Origin: G965227875 sp965227875
Lineage (GTDB): Bacteria; Pseudomonadota; Alphaproteobacteria; Rhizobiales; JAJFHC01
Assembly (NCBI GenBank): GCA_965227875.1
Contig: OZ245783.1
Location: 124,001-188,000, forward strand
Direction: 5' to 3'
Length of the DNA: 64,000 nt
The notes beneath the pieces are model-generated. The model did no database searches, was not told where the DNA came from, and saw only the letters and a program-made list of their open reading frames with translations. The first letter of the stretch is position 1; every line of letters starts with the position of its first letter. Shown here piece by piece: positions 15,571-24,723 of this stretch. The translations under genes were made by a program, and so were the position numbers.

Positions 15571-18500
15571 TAAGCGATCTCCTTCATTCGTGTAGAAGAA
15601 ACCAAGTCCCTTACGCTAGTGGCAAAGACGTAAGGATTATCAAGCTCGACGAACGCCCAACGACCGAAATGACCGAGCGCATTCACACCCGGCACCCAGC
15701 GGGTATGCATCGTGTCTGCTTTCGATGCGTCCTGTTCGCTGCGCCGCCCCTTGACCTCGACCACCAGGTTTAGCGGGTGGTCCGGTCCCCTGCCGTCATC
15801 CAGCTTCAGGATGTAGTCGGGCCGGTACCGATGCGTCGCACCCCGGTATTCGTAGGGCACCTCGAAGCCAAGGTTGTGGTTCTTCACGTAGGCCAGACAG
15901 ATGTCGGTCAGCTCGCGCTCAATTGCGGTCGCAAATGCCTTTTCCCAATCCTGATCCGCGACAACATAGTCTACGTGACACAGCGAAGGGGCCGTCGAGA
16001 AGAGGTCTGTTTTCGAAGTCGCGAAGTCGACAAAGCTGGTCGAGCCTTCTTCGTTATAAGGGTTCGGGATAGCGCGCACGAACTCGCTTGACGAAGACGG
16101 CGCGCATGCGCGCGCGATCCGTTCCGCGGCCTTCTGCGCCATCGGTCGCCACAAGAAAACTCGCTTCAATGCCTCGCGGTTTTGCCCGTGGCACGTCAGG
16201 CAATCGTCGAACCAACGCTCAGTAATCCTGAGCAACTCCCCGAAGCGATGAAGAGGAATTTCAGGTGTTGGAGACTGCGGTTGCTCTTCGCCCGGAGTGA
16301 AGTTCTTGGGCTTAGAGTCCTCACGTATGTATCGGCGCAACGTAAAGCCGGCTACCGCGTAATAGACGGACTTCATACGCTGACTTTCGTAGTTACCGAG
16401 ATTCAGCTCGATGCCTTCACCGACGATCGGTTCAACGTCGGTCGAGGTTGGGATATCATCGGGTGTGACCGTAAGCTTCGAGTCATCCGTGAAATTGGCA
16501 ACCAATGGCCCGGGCGGATACGCCACCCTGTAACCGGAGATGTTAGGAAAACGAATTTCGCAGGCAGCGCGATCCGGCAAGGCACGGACCCGTGTCATTC
16601 GCGGCGGGGGCGTGATCTTGGCCGGTGACGGGCTTTGGGTGAAGTCGAAGGGAACACCGAGGACGTCGGCGTATTCAGGAAGTAGCTTCCCGTCCTTTCC
16701 TGGTGTGTAGCTGACCCGACGCAATCCGCGACCAACAACCTGTTCGCAAAGGAGCTGTGTGCCGAAGGCACGGACACCGAGAATGTGGCTCACCGTGTTG
16801 GCGTCCCAGCCTTCGGTCAGCATCGAGACAGATACAACGCAACGAACTTCGCCACCGAGTTTTCCAGACTGCCCAACCGTGTTCATGACCTCACGAAGGA
16901 TCTGTGCATCCGTCAGTTTTTCTGCGGCCGCAGCACCATCTCGGCGAGCGACTTCATTCCGGAATTCGTCGATTTCTTGGGCGGCTGCCTTGCGGAAATC
17001 GTCCGGAAGAGAATCTCCGGACTCGAGCGCCTCGCTATCGATAAGAACTGTTCGGGGCTTGTCACGCCATCGAGCATTCTCAGTGACATTGGAGAAGAGC
17101 TTCAGCTTGCCCTCAACGAGCCTCGTTCTTCGTTCCTCGCCCACTTCTTCCGAGCGCTCATAGCCAGCGATGAAATCATATATCAGCTTTGACGTGGCCG
17201 TATTATTGGCAACCACGATGAATACAGGTGGGCGCCCAATATTCGCAGTGAGCCACTCTTGAAAGGTGGTCTCATAATGGCGATACAAAGCTTCCACCGC
17301 CCCGCGTAAGAGTTCGGGCAACTCCTCAGGATCAAGTGTGCCAGCACCTTTCTTCCTTCCCTTTTTGGGGAGGGAGTTTATTGGCAGATTCGCGTAGAGC
17401 GCTCGATACTTCGGCATATCTGCCGAAACGGCATCATCCAGAACCGGCAAGCGTGGCGTTTTGACAATCCCGCACTCAATTGCGTCCATCAAGGAAAAGT
17501 CCGAAACCACCCAAGGAAATAGCGTTCCCTCAGGATAGCCAGACCCCCGAAGGAAGAACGGTGTGGCGGATAGATCATAAACAGCCTGTACGCCCAGCCT
17601 TCTCGAGACTGCTTCAATACCAGATATCCACACGCGAGCCGCTTCGTTATTCTTCTTTGCCTCATCCTTTTCTTCAGAATCCAGATCGCTCTCGTCGCTC
17701 TCTCCCGGTTTCTCCCTATAGCAGTGATGAGCTTCGTCATTGAGGACGATCACGCGTTTCAGCCCCATCAACTTTGATGCGACGCGCTGGATCATCTGGC
17801 CTTCAGTTTCCAAGAACCTTTTTGGTTCAGCACCTCTTTCAGCCAGGATCTTTCGAGCTTCCGGCTTGACCGAAATTGTCTCTCGCAACTGGAAAGCGTG
17901 GTAATTTGTGACTATCACCCGAGCCTTCCTAAGCTCTCCCAACATCTCGGGTGGCACGATCCTGCGTTTCGGGTCCTCGAAGTAGTTTTCCCTTTCTTCA
18001 GGTTGAAGAACACGCAAGCGATCCCGGATAGTAATGCCGGGAGCGACAATCAAAAACCCGTTTGTGAACCGACTACTAGTTGGACGACGTGCCGCATTGA
18101 TCGCCTGCCAGGCGATTAGCAGTGCCATGACTGTGGTCTTGCCGGAGCCGGTTGCCATTTTTGCGGCTACGCGAAAAAGTCCCGGATTGGCCGCCTCGTT
18201 GGCATCGAGCAGCGCATCGCGATAAGATTTAGGTGCGACTTCAGTCAGCCAGACAATGGTCTCCACCGCTTCAAGCTGACAAAAAAAGAAGGGAAACTCA
18301 CGCAAAGTGGCGTCACGCCACCATCTGAGAAGACGTTCCGTTTCAGGTGTAACGTTCCATTTCGAAGGTGGCAGTGTTCTCCACTTGTCAACTTCTGGTC
18401 GGACGAGCTTTACCAAAGTATTTTGCGTCCCGATGTCTTCCGAACCCAATTCAAGCTCGGTTTGCCCGCTCGAACGTCTTGGCGCGGCAACCGGCACGAC

Positions 18501-18647
18501 ATACCCGGGATCTCGTCTCCCCTGTTTCTTTTTTCCCGTCGGCTGGCCCTTTGAATCGAGAATCCAATGCTCAGAAGGCTCGCTATAGGGGGTGTTTAGA
18601 ATCGGATTAATCTGAAATGGCTGGATCAACTGAACTAAACCTCGCAT
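15570..18647 (-). CDS. Type III-like restriction enzyme, helicase-nuclease subunit (Res)
   Basis: This 1025-residue SF2 helicase/translocase has Walker A MATGSGKTT (Lys170), the DEAD-family motif II LNDEAHHCY (~residue 304) and a later motif VGRGLRRVSY. At the C-terminus is a PD-(D/E)xK nuclease signature: RPDYILKLDDG, then LVVEVKGRRSEQD. This is the architecture of type III Res subunits and their relatives, which translocate on unmodified DNA and cut it. It is the first gene of the four-gene operon res, PD-(D/E)xK-like gene, mod, AlbA-domain gene. Overlaps or gaps of 1-6 bp show tight coupling. A 317-bp AT-rich gap upstream holds the promoter. All key motifs look intact. Confidence 0.88.
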   Translation of the reverse strand: MRGLVQLIQPFQINPILNTPYSEPSEHWILDSKGQPTGKKKQGRRDPGYVVPVAAPRRSSGQTELELGSEDIGTQNTLVKLVRPEVDKWRTLPPSKWNVTPETERLLRWWRDATLREFPFFFCQLEAVETIVWLTEVAPKSYRDALLDANEAANPGLFRVAAKMATGSGKTTVMALLIAWQAINAARRPTSSRFTNGFLIVAPGITIRDRLRVLQPEERENYFEDPKRRIVPPEMLGELRKARVIVTNYHAFQLRETISVKPEARKILAERGAEPKRFLETEGQMIQRVASKLMGLKRVIVLNDEAHHCYREKPGESDESDLDSEEKDEAKKNNEAARVWISGIEAVSRRLGVQAVYDLSATPFFLRGSGYPEGTLFPWVVSDFSLMDAIECGIVKTPRLPVLDDAVSADMPKYRALYANLPINSLPKKGRKKGAGTLDPEELPELLRGAVEALYRHYETTFQEWLTANIGRPPVFIVVANNTATSKLIYDFIAGYERSEEVGEERRTRLVEGKLKLFSNVTENARWRDKPRTVLIDSEALESGDSLPDDFRKAAAQEIDEFRNEVARRDGAAAAEKLTDAQILREVMNTVGQSGKLGGEVRCVVSVSMLTEGWDANTVSHILGVRAFGTQLLCEQVVGRGLRRVSYTPGKDGKLLPEYADVLGVPFDFTQSPSPAKITPPPRMTRVRALPDRAACEIRFPNISGYRVAYPPGPLVANFTDDSKLTVTPDDIPTSTDVEPIVGEGIELNLGNYESQRMKSVYYAVAGFTLRRYIREDSKPKNFTPGEEQPQSPTPEIPLHRFGELLRITERWFDDCLTCHGQNREALKRVFLWRPMAQKAAERIARACAPSSSSEFVRAIPNPYNEEGSTSFVDFATSKTDLFSTAPSLCHVDYVVADQDWEKAFATAIERELTDICLAYVKNHNLGFEVPYEYRGATHRYRPDYILKLDDGRGPDHPLNLVVEVKGRRSEQDASKADTMHTRWVPGVNALGHFGRWAFVELDNPYVFATSVRDLVSSTRMKEIA

Positions 18648-18964
18648 ATCGGTACAGTCGTACCTTCCATGCCCGTATGCCCAATGACAACCAATATTTC
18701 ACTTAATTTAACTGATATTGACAACCTAGTAGCATCGAGGGTTGCTTCAAAATAGTGAACATCCCAATCTTTACGCTGGGAACTTGTACAGAGGTGGACC
18801 AGACAGTCGCATTAAGGCATTTTGGTTTCGTCGTCGGTGCTCTCATCAACGAAGCACCTCCCCTTCTGCACCCTCTTCCCCCAGTGCTTCGACGAACCCA
18901 TCGAAGCGCTCGGACCCTATGCCTGTGCTGCGGAATTCTGCTAGGGCGCTTTCGGAAACGAAAT
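18648..18964. other. 317-bp gap upstream of res
   Basis: The part next to res (18650-18760) is A+T-rich and probably carries the res operon promoter. The remainder is the downstream side of module A. A plus-strand frame starting at 18755 and a short minus-strand frame at 18846-19040 have no recognisable product and overlap the racemase-like gene, so I do not call them. Confidence 0.4.
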
Positions 18965-19699
18965 CTAGCAAGCGGAACCCAGCAGCTGCCCATATCCGGG
19001 AAGGGCAACCACCTTCCCGGAAATCCTCTGTGCGTCCCACAGCGTTACTGCGTTAGCGGTCAGTACCGGCACTTCCACAGAACGCTCCAGGCGTTCAAGA
19101 TAGTGAAGGCTGGGCAAGGCCGTATCCGGGACAAGAATCGCGTCGACTTCACGGTCCAAGAGCTTGAGTGCGTTTTCCGTAATGAACCCTTCGTCAAATC
19201 GCGTAGCGTCCCATCCACTGGGCGCATCAAGCCACCGCAGGTTTTCGACCGTAATGCCATACTCATCGAGAAACCTGACAAACAAGTCCGCAATCGGTTC
19301 TGGATATGTTGCGAGAACGGCTACCCGTTCCAGACCGAGTTCCGCGCTCGCTGCCGCAAACGCCAATGACGTGCTGCTTGCCGGAATGTCCAGGGCCGCG
19401 GAAAGCTCTTCCGACTGCTTCTCAGCAAATGAACGTCCCATGACGAAGCTGCCCGACGTGCAAGCCCAGTGAACCGCATCCAGTCGCATTGGCCGGATCC
19501 GTTCCGCGGCCTCGACCAGCCACTCTACCTGACCTGTTTCCTTCAACGCTTCGGTCTCATGGTCCCTTCCCGGTTCGCCGCCTACCCGCGAGATCGTAAA
19601 GTAGAACTTCAGCGCACCCGCCGCAGCTTCCTCGAAAGCGTAGTAGTCTGCTTCGGGTCCACCGCTCGGTATGATCAGGCCGATCCGTGTGGACGACAT
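18965..19699 (-). CDS. Asp/Glu racemase-superfamily protein, EutA/maleate-isomerase-like, one Cys lost
   Basis: This 244-residue protein belongs to the Asp/Glu/hydantoin racemase superfamily, close to maleate cis-trans isomerase, arylmalonate decarboxylase and EutA of ectoine use. The first catalytic cysteine is present (Cys80 in VHWACTSGSFVMG). The position of the second, normally in a strand ending ..C-S/T.., reads LVPDTALPS with Asp192. A two-cysteine racemase mechanism is therefore unlikely. A decarboxylase-, isomerase- or hydrolase-like one-base mechanism, or loss of activity, is possible. The start chosen overlaps the upstream aminotransferase stop in TGATG. It is the last gene of the iclR operon of module A. 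Confidence 0.75.
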   Translation of the reverse strand: MSSTRIGLIIPSGGPEADYYAFEEAAAGALKFYFTISRVGGEPGRDHETEALKETGQVEWLVEAAERIRPMRLDAVHWACTSGSFVMGRSFAEKQSEELSAALDIPASSTSLAFAAASAELGLERVAVLATYPEPIADLFVRFLDEYGITVENLRWLDAPSGWDATRFDEGFITENALKLLDREVDAILVPDTALPSLHYLERLERSVEVPVLTANAVTLWDAQRISGKVVALPGYGQLLGSAC

Positions 19700-21018
19700 C
19701 AACCTGCCTCGCCAAGCTTCTTGAAGGCCCGATCTGCAGCCCCAAGTGTCTCCTCCACATCTGCGTCTGTGTGAGCCGCCGACATGAACCATGTTCCGCG
19801 TGCCGTGACCCGGACACCTTCTTCGTGAAGGATCTTGTTGAAGAGCTGCCTCTTCTCGGCGTCCGTCGCAAGGAAACCCCGATAGTCCTTGAAATCGTCG
19901 CCTTCTGTGAAGGCCGGGTGAAACACGGACCCAAACCCGCGTACCCGCATGTTTTGCCCATGTTTGTCCGCAAGTTTCTGTAACTCTCGCATCAAGGTCT
20001 GTCCGCGCGAATGGATGGAGGACAGCAGGGCGCCGTTTTCGCGCGACAACTCGTTCAGGGTCGCGAGGCCCGCGGCGATGATGGGAACACAGGCATTGTA
20101 GGTGCCGCCGTGCATTACGTTCCTTGTGGCTACAAGTTCCATGATGTCGCGTCGCCCAGCGATCACCGCAAGCGGAAAACCGCCTGCCACGGCCTTGGCG
20201 AAGACCGCGAGGTCAGGGGTCACTCCAAGATAGGCCTGTGCGCCTCCCACCGCGACGCGGAACCCGGTGATCACCTCGTCGAAAATAAGTACGGAACCAT
20301 GTTCACGCGTGAGTTCCCGTACGCCTTCGAGATAGCCTGCCACCGGCATGATCGCCCCGGTGTTGCAGAGGATCGGCTCCATGAGTACGCCGGCGATTTC
20401 GTCACCACGGCTCTCGAAGAGGGCGCGCAGCGCGTCGAGGTCATTCCAGGGCATCACGATCGTTTCGCTGAATGCGCCGTCGATCTGCCCCGGACTGTGC
20501 GCAAAGGAAACGGGAGAGTCGGCAGGGCCAGCCTGGTCGATCGGCGGGTTGACCGAGACGAACACGTTATCGAACCAGCCGTGATAGTGTCCTTCGAACT
20601 TGACGATTTTCGTACGACCGGTGTGCGCTCTTGCAAGCCTAATCGCGGCCTGGTCGGCTTCGGAGCCGGATGACGCGAACCGCACCAGATCGGCACATGG
20701 CACCAGTTCGCAGATGCGCCGGGCGAGCTCAATTTCGAGCCGATGCTGGCCCGCAAACAACTGGCCCATCGGCAGGGAGTCGATCACCGCTTCCAGCACT
20801 TTGGGCGGAGCATGTCCGAGGATGTTGGGCCCGTTCGCGGCGGCATAGTCTATGACGACATTTCCGTCGACATCGTAGAGGCGCGCGCCTTCTCCCCGTT
20901 CATAGAAAATGGGTACGGGGCTCTCGCCATATCCGGTGTAGCGGAAATTGCTGCTGACTCCACCCGCGAGATATTGCGACGCTTCCTGGTGGAGAGAACG
21001 GGACTGATCGTAATTCAT
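19699..21018 (-). CDS. Class III PLP aminotransferase, glutamate-1-semialdehyde-aminomutase-like
   Basis: This 439-residue fold-type I PLP enzyme most resembles HemL-like class III aminotransferases. Visible features are SSGSEADQAAIRLARAHTGR (cofactor phosphate region), HYHGW, FDEVITGFR with Asp248 contacting the pyridine nitrogen, and the Schiff-base Lys275 in FAKAVAGGFP. The catabolic operon context and a second paralogue at 34687-36006 argue against heme synthesis. Transamination or 1,2-amino shift of a catabolic intermediate is more likely. A GAAGGA ribosome site precedes the ATG. Its imine intermediates could be the targets of RidA encoded at 24724. Confidence 0.88.
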   Translation of the reverse strand: MNYDQSRSLHQEASQYLAGGVSSNFRYTGYGESPVPIFYERGEGARLYDVDGNVVIDYAAANGPNILGHAPPKVLEAVIDSLPMGQLFAGQHRLEIELARRICELVPCADLVRFASSGSEADQAAIRLARAHTGRTKIVKFEGHYHGWFDNVFVSVNPPIDQAGPADSPVSFAHSPGQIDGAFSETIVMPWNDLDALRALFESRGDEIAGVLMEPILCNTGAIMPVAGYLEGVRELTREHGSVLIFDEVITGFRVAVGGAQAYLGVTPDLAVFAKAVAGGFPLAVIAGRRDIMELVATRNVMHGGTYNACVPIIAAGLATLNELSRENGALLSSIHSRGQTLMRELQKLADKHGQNMRVRGFGSVFHPAFTEGDDFKDYRGFLATDAEKRQLFNKILHEEGVRVTARGTWFMSAAHTDADVEETLGAADRAFKKLGEAG

Positions 21019-21028
21019 GGAGGATCCT

Positions 21029-22204
21029 TCAACTGCTGCAGAGACGCAAACCGAGCGGCAAAGTACTTAGTACTTCTGCCCCGGTTTCGGTGACGATGAC
21101 GGTCTGGCTCTGGCCCACGCCGAACTCCCCCTTTACCCTCAGAGTCATGGGGAAATGGAAGACCATTCCCGGTTGGAGCGGCTTGTGGTTGTCGAGCAGA
21201 ATGCCGAATTCCGCGCTCTCGAGCCAAGTCGGGGGAAAGGCGATCCCGACCGAATAGGCGAAGACATAGTGGAAATGTATTTCGTCCTTGATTCGATCGA
21301 CCACCGCACGACCCGCCTCCGCGACCGAAGACGCGGCGACCCCCGGTTTGATCGCGTCGCACATCGCATCCAGCGCCTCGGCTCCGGTGTCCGCGACGCG
21401 TCGCACTAGATCGCCGGCCTCGCCAACGATCGCGGCGCGCATCAACGGCGCTTGATACCATCTGATCGACGGGGAAAACTCGAGGAAGACCGGTTTGCCG
21501 GTTTCGATCGTCACGCCGTCATGACTGTTGTGCGGAACACCGGATCGAGCGCCGGCGGCCACCATGGGATAAATCGCGAAGTTCTGCGTACCCTTGCGGA
21601 CCAGTTCCGCGACGATGGCTGCAGCAACGTCGTGATCGACGGCACCTTCGTGAATTGCATTGAAGCCGGCGACCATAGCGGCGTCTGTCGCCCGCCCCGA
21701 CTCACGGATGTAGTCCAGTTCGGCTGGCGACTTGATGATCCGGGAATGCTCCACGAGACCCGAACCATTTACCGCCGACGCCGGAGCAAATGCGTCACGG
21801 AGCTTTTCGTACTGATTGGCGGTGAGATACGTACAGTCCTTTTCAAGACCGATAAGGCCGTTGAGTAAACCGTATCGTTCCAATGCACTGCGGGTTTCGG
21901 CGATCGGGTCAGCACCGCCGCCGAACATCTCGAGAGAAGTGTCGACCGCCGTCGCCGCGAACCTGCCTTCCTCGAAATGCCAGATCAGCATGATCGGCTG
22001 GCCCGACTTGGGAAGGATGAGACACTGATAATCCCACAGGTTCAGGGTGTAGTGACCGCTGAGATAGTAAATGTTGGAAGGCGAATGCAGCACCAGAGTG
22101 TCGATGCCGCGCTCTTCCATCATCGCGCGCACCCGGTCCCGGCGCGCACCGTACTCCGCTTCGTCGAAGGTAATTTCCCGTGTTACGTCAATCATTTCTG
22201 TCAT
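21029..22204 (-). CDS. M24-family creatinase/ectoine-hydrolase-like enzyme
   Basis: This 391-residue pita-bread protein has a creatinase N-terminal domain (SPSNIYYLSGHYTLNLWDYQ, ~residues 41-60) and an M24 C-terminal domain (from ~160). The metal ligands of prolidases are not kept. The DxxxD region reads VFLEFSPSIRWYQAPLMR. The usual HGxGH segment reads HYVFAYSVGIAF. The final metal Glu position reads GVGQSQTVIV. This matches metal-independent members such as creatinase and ectoine hydrolase (DoeA/EutD), which open C-N bonds of small cyclic or guanidino compounds. The neighbouring Ehu-like transporter points the same way. It overlaps the M81 gene by 4 bp. Confidence 0.8.
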   Translation of the reverse strand: MTEMIDVTREITFDEAEYGARRDRVRAMMEERGIDTLVLHSPSNIYYLSGHYTLNLWDYQCLILPKSGQPIMLIWHFEEGRFAATAVDTSLEMFGGGADPIAETRSALERYGLLNGLIGLEKDCTYLTANQYEKLRDAFAPASAVNGSGLVEHSRIIKSPAELDYIRESGRATDAAMVAGFNAIHEGAVDHDVAAAIVAELVRKGTQNFAIYPMVAAGARSGVPHNSHDGVTIETGKPVFLEFSPSIRWYQAPLMRAAIVGEAGDLVRRVADTGAEALDAMCDAIKPGVAASSVAEAGRAVVDRIKDEIHFHYVFAYSVGIAFPPTWLESAEFGILLDNHKPLQPGMVFHFPMTLRVKGEFGVGQSQTVIVTETGAEVLSTLPLGLRLCSS

Positions 22205-23682
22205 CTTTCGAAGGTCGCCTCTGCATCCAGCGGAAACATCGGTCTGGGCATCAACCGGTAGTCCAGACGTTCGACATTGGACGTGCAGATTCCCGGCGTA
22301 TCGATGGTGAAGACCGAACGGGCCACGTCACCGTAGGCGGCACGCCAGGCGATCGCGGACTTTGCGACGATGACACGCTGCTCTTTCGGCTCGATCCCGA
22401 CTGACCGGAGTTGCTCGATGTCGAACGGCATCGTTCGCAATGACGTAAGCACCACCCGCGTGGCGCCCGTGTCGACAATCGCTGTCAGCCCCATCCGGGT
22501 GACGAACCCGGTCATGTAACTGCCTGAGTGGGTGAAGTTCGTGTCCCGCAAGTATGTAATTTTCCCGGTGACACGCACAGGCACACCATGCAGATCATCC
22601 GTGCGGGCACCGACGTCCCCGTCGAATTCGCCGCCCACGCCGGCTTTCGCAGCGACCTGTACAGCGTCGGGATCGCAGATGACGATCACCGCGTCCTTGA
22701 TGTCCGTGGCGATCAACTCGGCCAAGATGTCCGTTCCGTCACCAGCCGAGCCGCCACCGACGTTGTCCGCCGGATCGAGCAGGACGACAGGCACATCGGC
22801 CCCTTCGCCCGCGAGTCGGGAAATGTCGGCAACCGGCATCAGCTCCGGCACGAACTCTTCGCGCCGGCTCCAGATCGCCCCTGCGATTTCGGAAGCACCT
22901 GTTTGGGCTGCGGCGGCAGAGTCGGCATAGACCAACACGCTGGCGCCAAGATCCTTACAATCCGCATAGGCAAACCCCATCAGGACACTCGCGCTGACGA
23001 TTCCGGCACCTGCCGACACCCTTTCGCAAACCCCCATGAGCGATCGCATCGGCTCGTCGTCCGTCGCCTGGCATTGAGGAACCGTCAGAAGAGGAAGCTT
23101 CACATGTACACCGTGCAACTCCTCACCCCCGAGCAGCCGACCGAGAAGTCGTATCGCCTCGCGGCCGCGGTCCGCCATGTCCACATGAGGATAGGTTCGA
23201 TAGCCCGTGATGGCGTTTGCCGCCTGGACCAGTTTCTCGGAAACGTTGGCATGGAAATCGAGAGTTGCGACGATGGGCATTGCCGGCCCCGCCGCCCGTC
23301 TTACCGCCTGCAACAACGTGCCATCGGCATCCGGCTCGCTCTCGCTTGCCGCCGCGCCGTGGAGAACCACCACCACCCCGTCAAGGGGTCCGGCTGCCGC
23401 CAATCCGGCCTCGCAACGCGCGATGATTTCTTCGAAACACCCCGTCGTTATGGGACCGGACGGCACGGCTGCGGCAAAAAGAATGGGTACGAGTTCGAAC
23501 CCCTGCTCTTCTGCGCCGTCAATGACGCCACCAGGTTCAGTGCCGGTACCGCGGTACCGCTCGACCAGATCTTCGCCTTCTGCGTACTGATAGGCATGAA
23601 AGAGATCCAGACCTGTCCGCGCACGGGAGAACGTATTCGTCTCGTGATAAAAGCCGAGCAGAGCTACGCGCGGATCACGCAT
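22201..23682 (-). CDS. M81-family metallohydrolase, MlrC (microcystinase C)-like
   Basis: This 493-residue protein has the M81/MlrC fold. Likely zinc residues are Glu15 (FYHETNTF), His108 (VLHGAAASE), Asp142 and His144 (TLDFHANVS), and His166 (YRTYPHVDM). From memory, the MlrC set is Glu56, His150, Asp184, His186 and His208, which has the same spacing. MlrC hydrolyses linearised microcystin. Homologues in catabolic operons probably cleave other amide or peptide-like bonds. The ATG at 23682 is preferred to an upstream TTG. It overlaps or abuts iclR upstream and overlaps the M24 gene downstream (ATGA), so the five minus-strand genes form one operon. Confidence 0.83.
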   Translation of the reverse strand: MRDPRVALLGFYHETNTFSRARTGLDLFHAYQYAEGEDLVERYRGTGTEPGGVIDGAEEQGFELVPILFAAAVPSGPITTGCFEEIIARCEAGLAAAGPLDGVVVVLHGAAASESEPDADGTLLQAVRRAAGPAMPIVATLDFHANVSEKLVQAANAITGYRTYPHVDMADRGREAIRLLGRLLGGEELHGVHVKLPLLTVPQCQATDDEPMRSLMGVCERVSAGAGIVSASVLMGFAYADCKDLGASVLVYADSAAAAQTGASEIAGAIWSRREEFVPELMPVADISRLAGEGADVPVVLLDPADNVGGGSAGDGTDILAELIATDIKDAVIVICDPDAVQVAAKAGVGGEFDGDVGARTDDLHGVPVRVTGKITYLRDTNFTHSGSYMTGFVTRMGLTAIVDTGATRVVLTSLRTMPFDIEQLRSVGIEPKEQRVIVAKSAIAWRAAYGDVARSVFTIDTPGICTSNVERLDYRLMPRPMFPLDAEATFER

Positions 23683-23687
23683 CGCGA

Positions 23688-24509
23688 TCAACTACCCTGG
23701 CCCGTGAGACCCATGGCCACCGGAACGTATCCCAGGTCACGAGAAATCGATGCCGCAGCGGCCGTCACATGACGTGCGGCTTCCTCGACTAGGCTATCGG
23801 GGAGACGGAATGCCGGTCCCGAAATCGAGACCGCCGCCACGACTTGCCGTTCCTGATCGATCACTGCGGCGGCCACGCATCGAACTCCTTCGGTCTGATC
23901 GCCGTCGTCGAGGGACCATCCCCGCTTGCCGGCCGTTTCGATCTCGTCCATGAGGGTCGTGCGGGAGAAGGAGGGTTTGCCGCTGGGACTGGTGGAAGGG
24001 CACGAATCGATAAGTGCCTCGCGCTGACTTCGCGGCAGAGCCGACAGCATGATCTTTCCCAACGCGGTGTGAAACGCCGACTCCCGACAGCCAAGTTGTC
24101 CCGTCATTCTCAAGGCTTGCGGGCCATCGACACGATCGACGATCACCACGTTCGGTCCATCAAGCACCCCCAGAAAAGCGGTTTCCCGCAGCGTCTGCGA
24201 CAACGCCGTGATGTAGGGCCGTGCCGTCTTGTTGATTGAAAGGCAGCGACGATGTTCCGCCGCAAGTTCAAGAAACTTCGAACCCAGATGAAACCGGCTG
24301 GTTTCGTCTTCGCGGCGCAAGAGACCACACACATACAAACTCTGCAGGATTCGGGCTGCGGTGCCCCGCGCCAACCGAAGCTCACGGGCGAGTTCCCGCA
24401 CACCGACGCCCTGGCCGGTTCTGGCAATGTAAGCGAGCGCTTCGGAAGCGTTCAGAATTGCCTGGACCGGTACGGCATCGATTTCATCTTTCGTGTCTTT
24501 TTCGTCCAT
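23688..24509 (-). CDS. IclR-family transcriptional regulator of module A
   Basis: This 273-residue regulator has an N-terminal winged HTH (VRELARELRLARGTAARILQ, then SLYVCGLLRR, residues ~35-75) and an IclR effector domain (DGPNVVIVDRVDGPQALRMT, then FHTALGKIMLSALPRSQREA). IclR proteins bind short palindromic sites as dimers or tetramers and respond to small catabolites. It is the promoter-proximal gene of the operon iclR, M81, M24, aminotransferase, racemase-like. A paired repeat lies 86 bp upstream of its start and again in the promoter of the Ehu-like transporter, making it the probable regulator of both. The ATG has a GGAGATTAGGA ribosome region. Confidence 0.9.
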   Translation of the reverse strand: MDEKDTKDEIDAVPVQAILNASEALAYIARTGQGVGVRELARELRLARGTAARILQSLYVCGLLRREDETSRFHLGSKFLELAAEHRRCLSINKTARPYITALSQTLRETAFLGVLDGPNVVIVDRVDGPQALRMTGQLGCRESAFHTALGKIMLSALPRSQREALIDSCPSTSPSGKPSFSRTTLMDEIETAGKRGWSLDDGDQTEGVRCVAAAVIDQERQVVAAVSISGPAFRLPDSLVEEAARHVTAAAASISRDLGYVPVAMGLTGQGS

Positions 24510-24594
24510 TCCTAATCTCCCAACCGTGTTTGCCGAATCTGTCCACCCTTACGATTTCGGCGACAGGGATACCTTATAGTTCATTGATTAAAGG

Positions 24595-24641
24595 AAAAAT
24601 GGGACGGTGTCCAAGTTTTTTTGGGACAGCGGCAACATTTT
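24595..24641. promoter_or_regulatory. Putative IclR operator pair, copy A
   Basis: This lies in the divergent promoter of iclR (minus) and ridA (plus). It contains the palindromic core GGACggtGTCC (24602-24612) and a second GGGAC 22 bp further along, separated by a T-tract. The same arrangement with the same 22-bp spacing is found at 28232-28278. In the 33 bp from 24595, 29 positions match copy B. Two turns of helix between the half-sites fits a regulator tetramer. Confidence 0.65.
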
Positions 24642-24723
24642 CCTTCTCTTTAGCCCCGGACCGGGCTATCGAACCCTTGTCCGGTATCGTTCTCCGGTAC
24701 GGAAAAAACAGATGAGGTATCGA

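Noticed and set aside
18755..19369. Plus-strand frame of 204 codons near the res promoter
   Set aside because: Antisense to the racemase-like gene and without recognisable sequence.
19699..21018. Annotation as heme-biosynthesis gene hemL
   Set aside because: Operon with catabolic hydrolases, an IclR regulator and a second paralogue argue against a housekeeping heme role.
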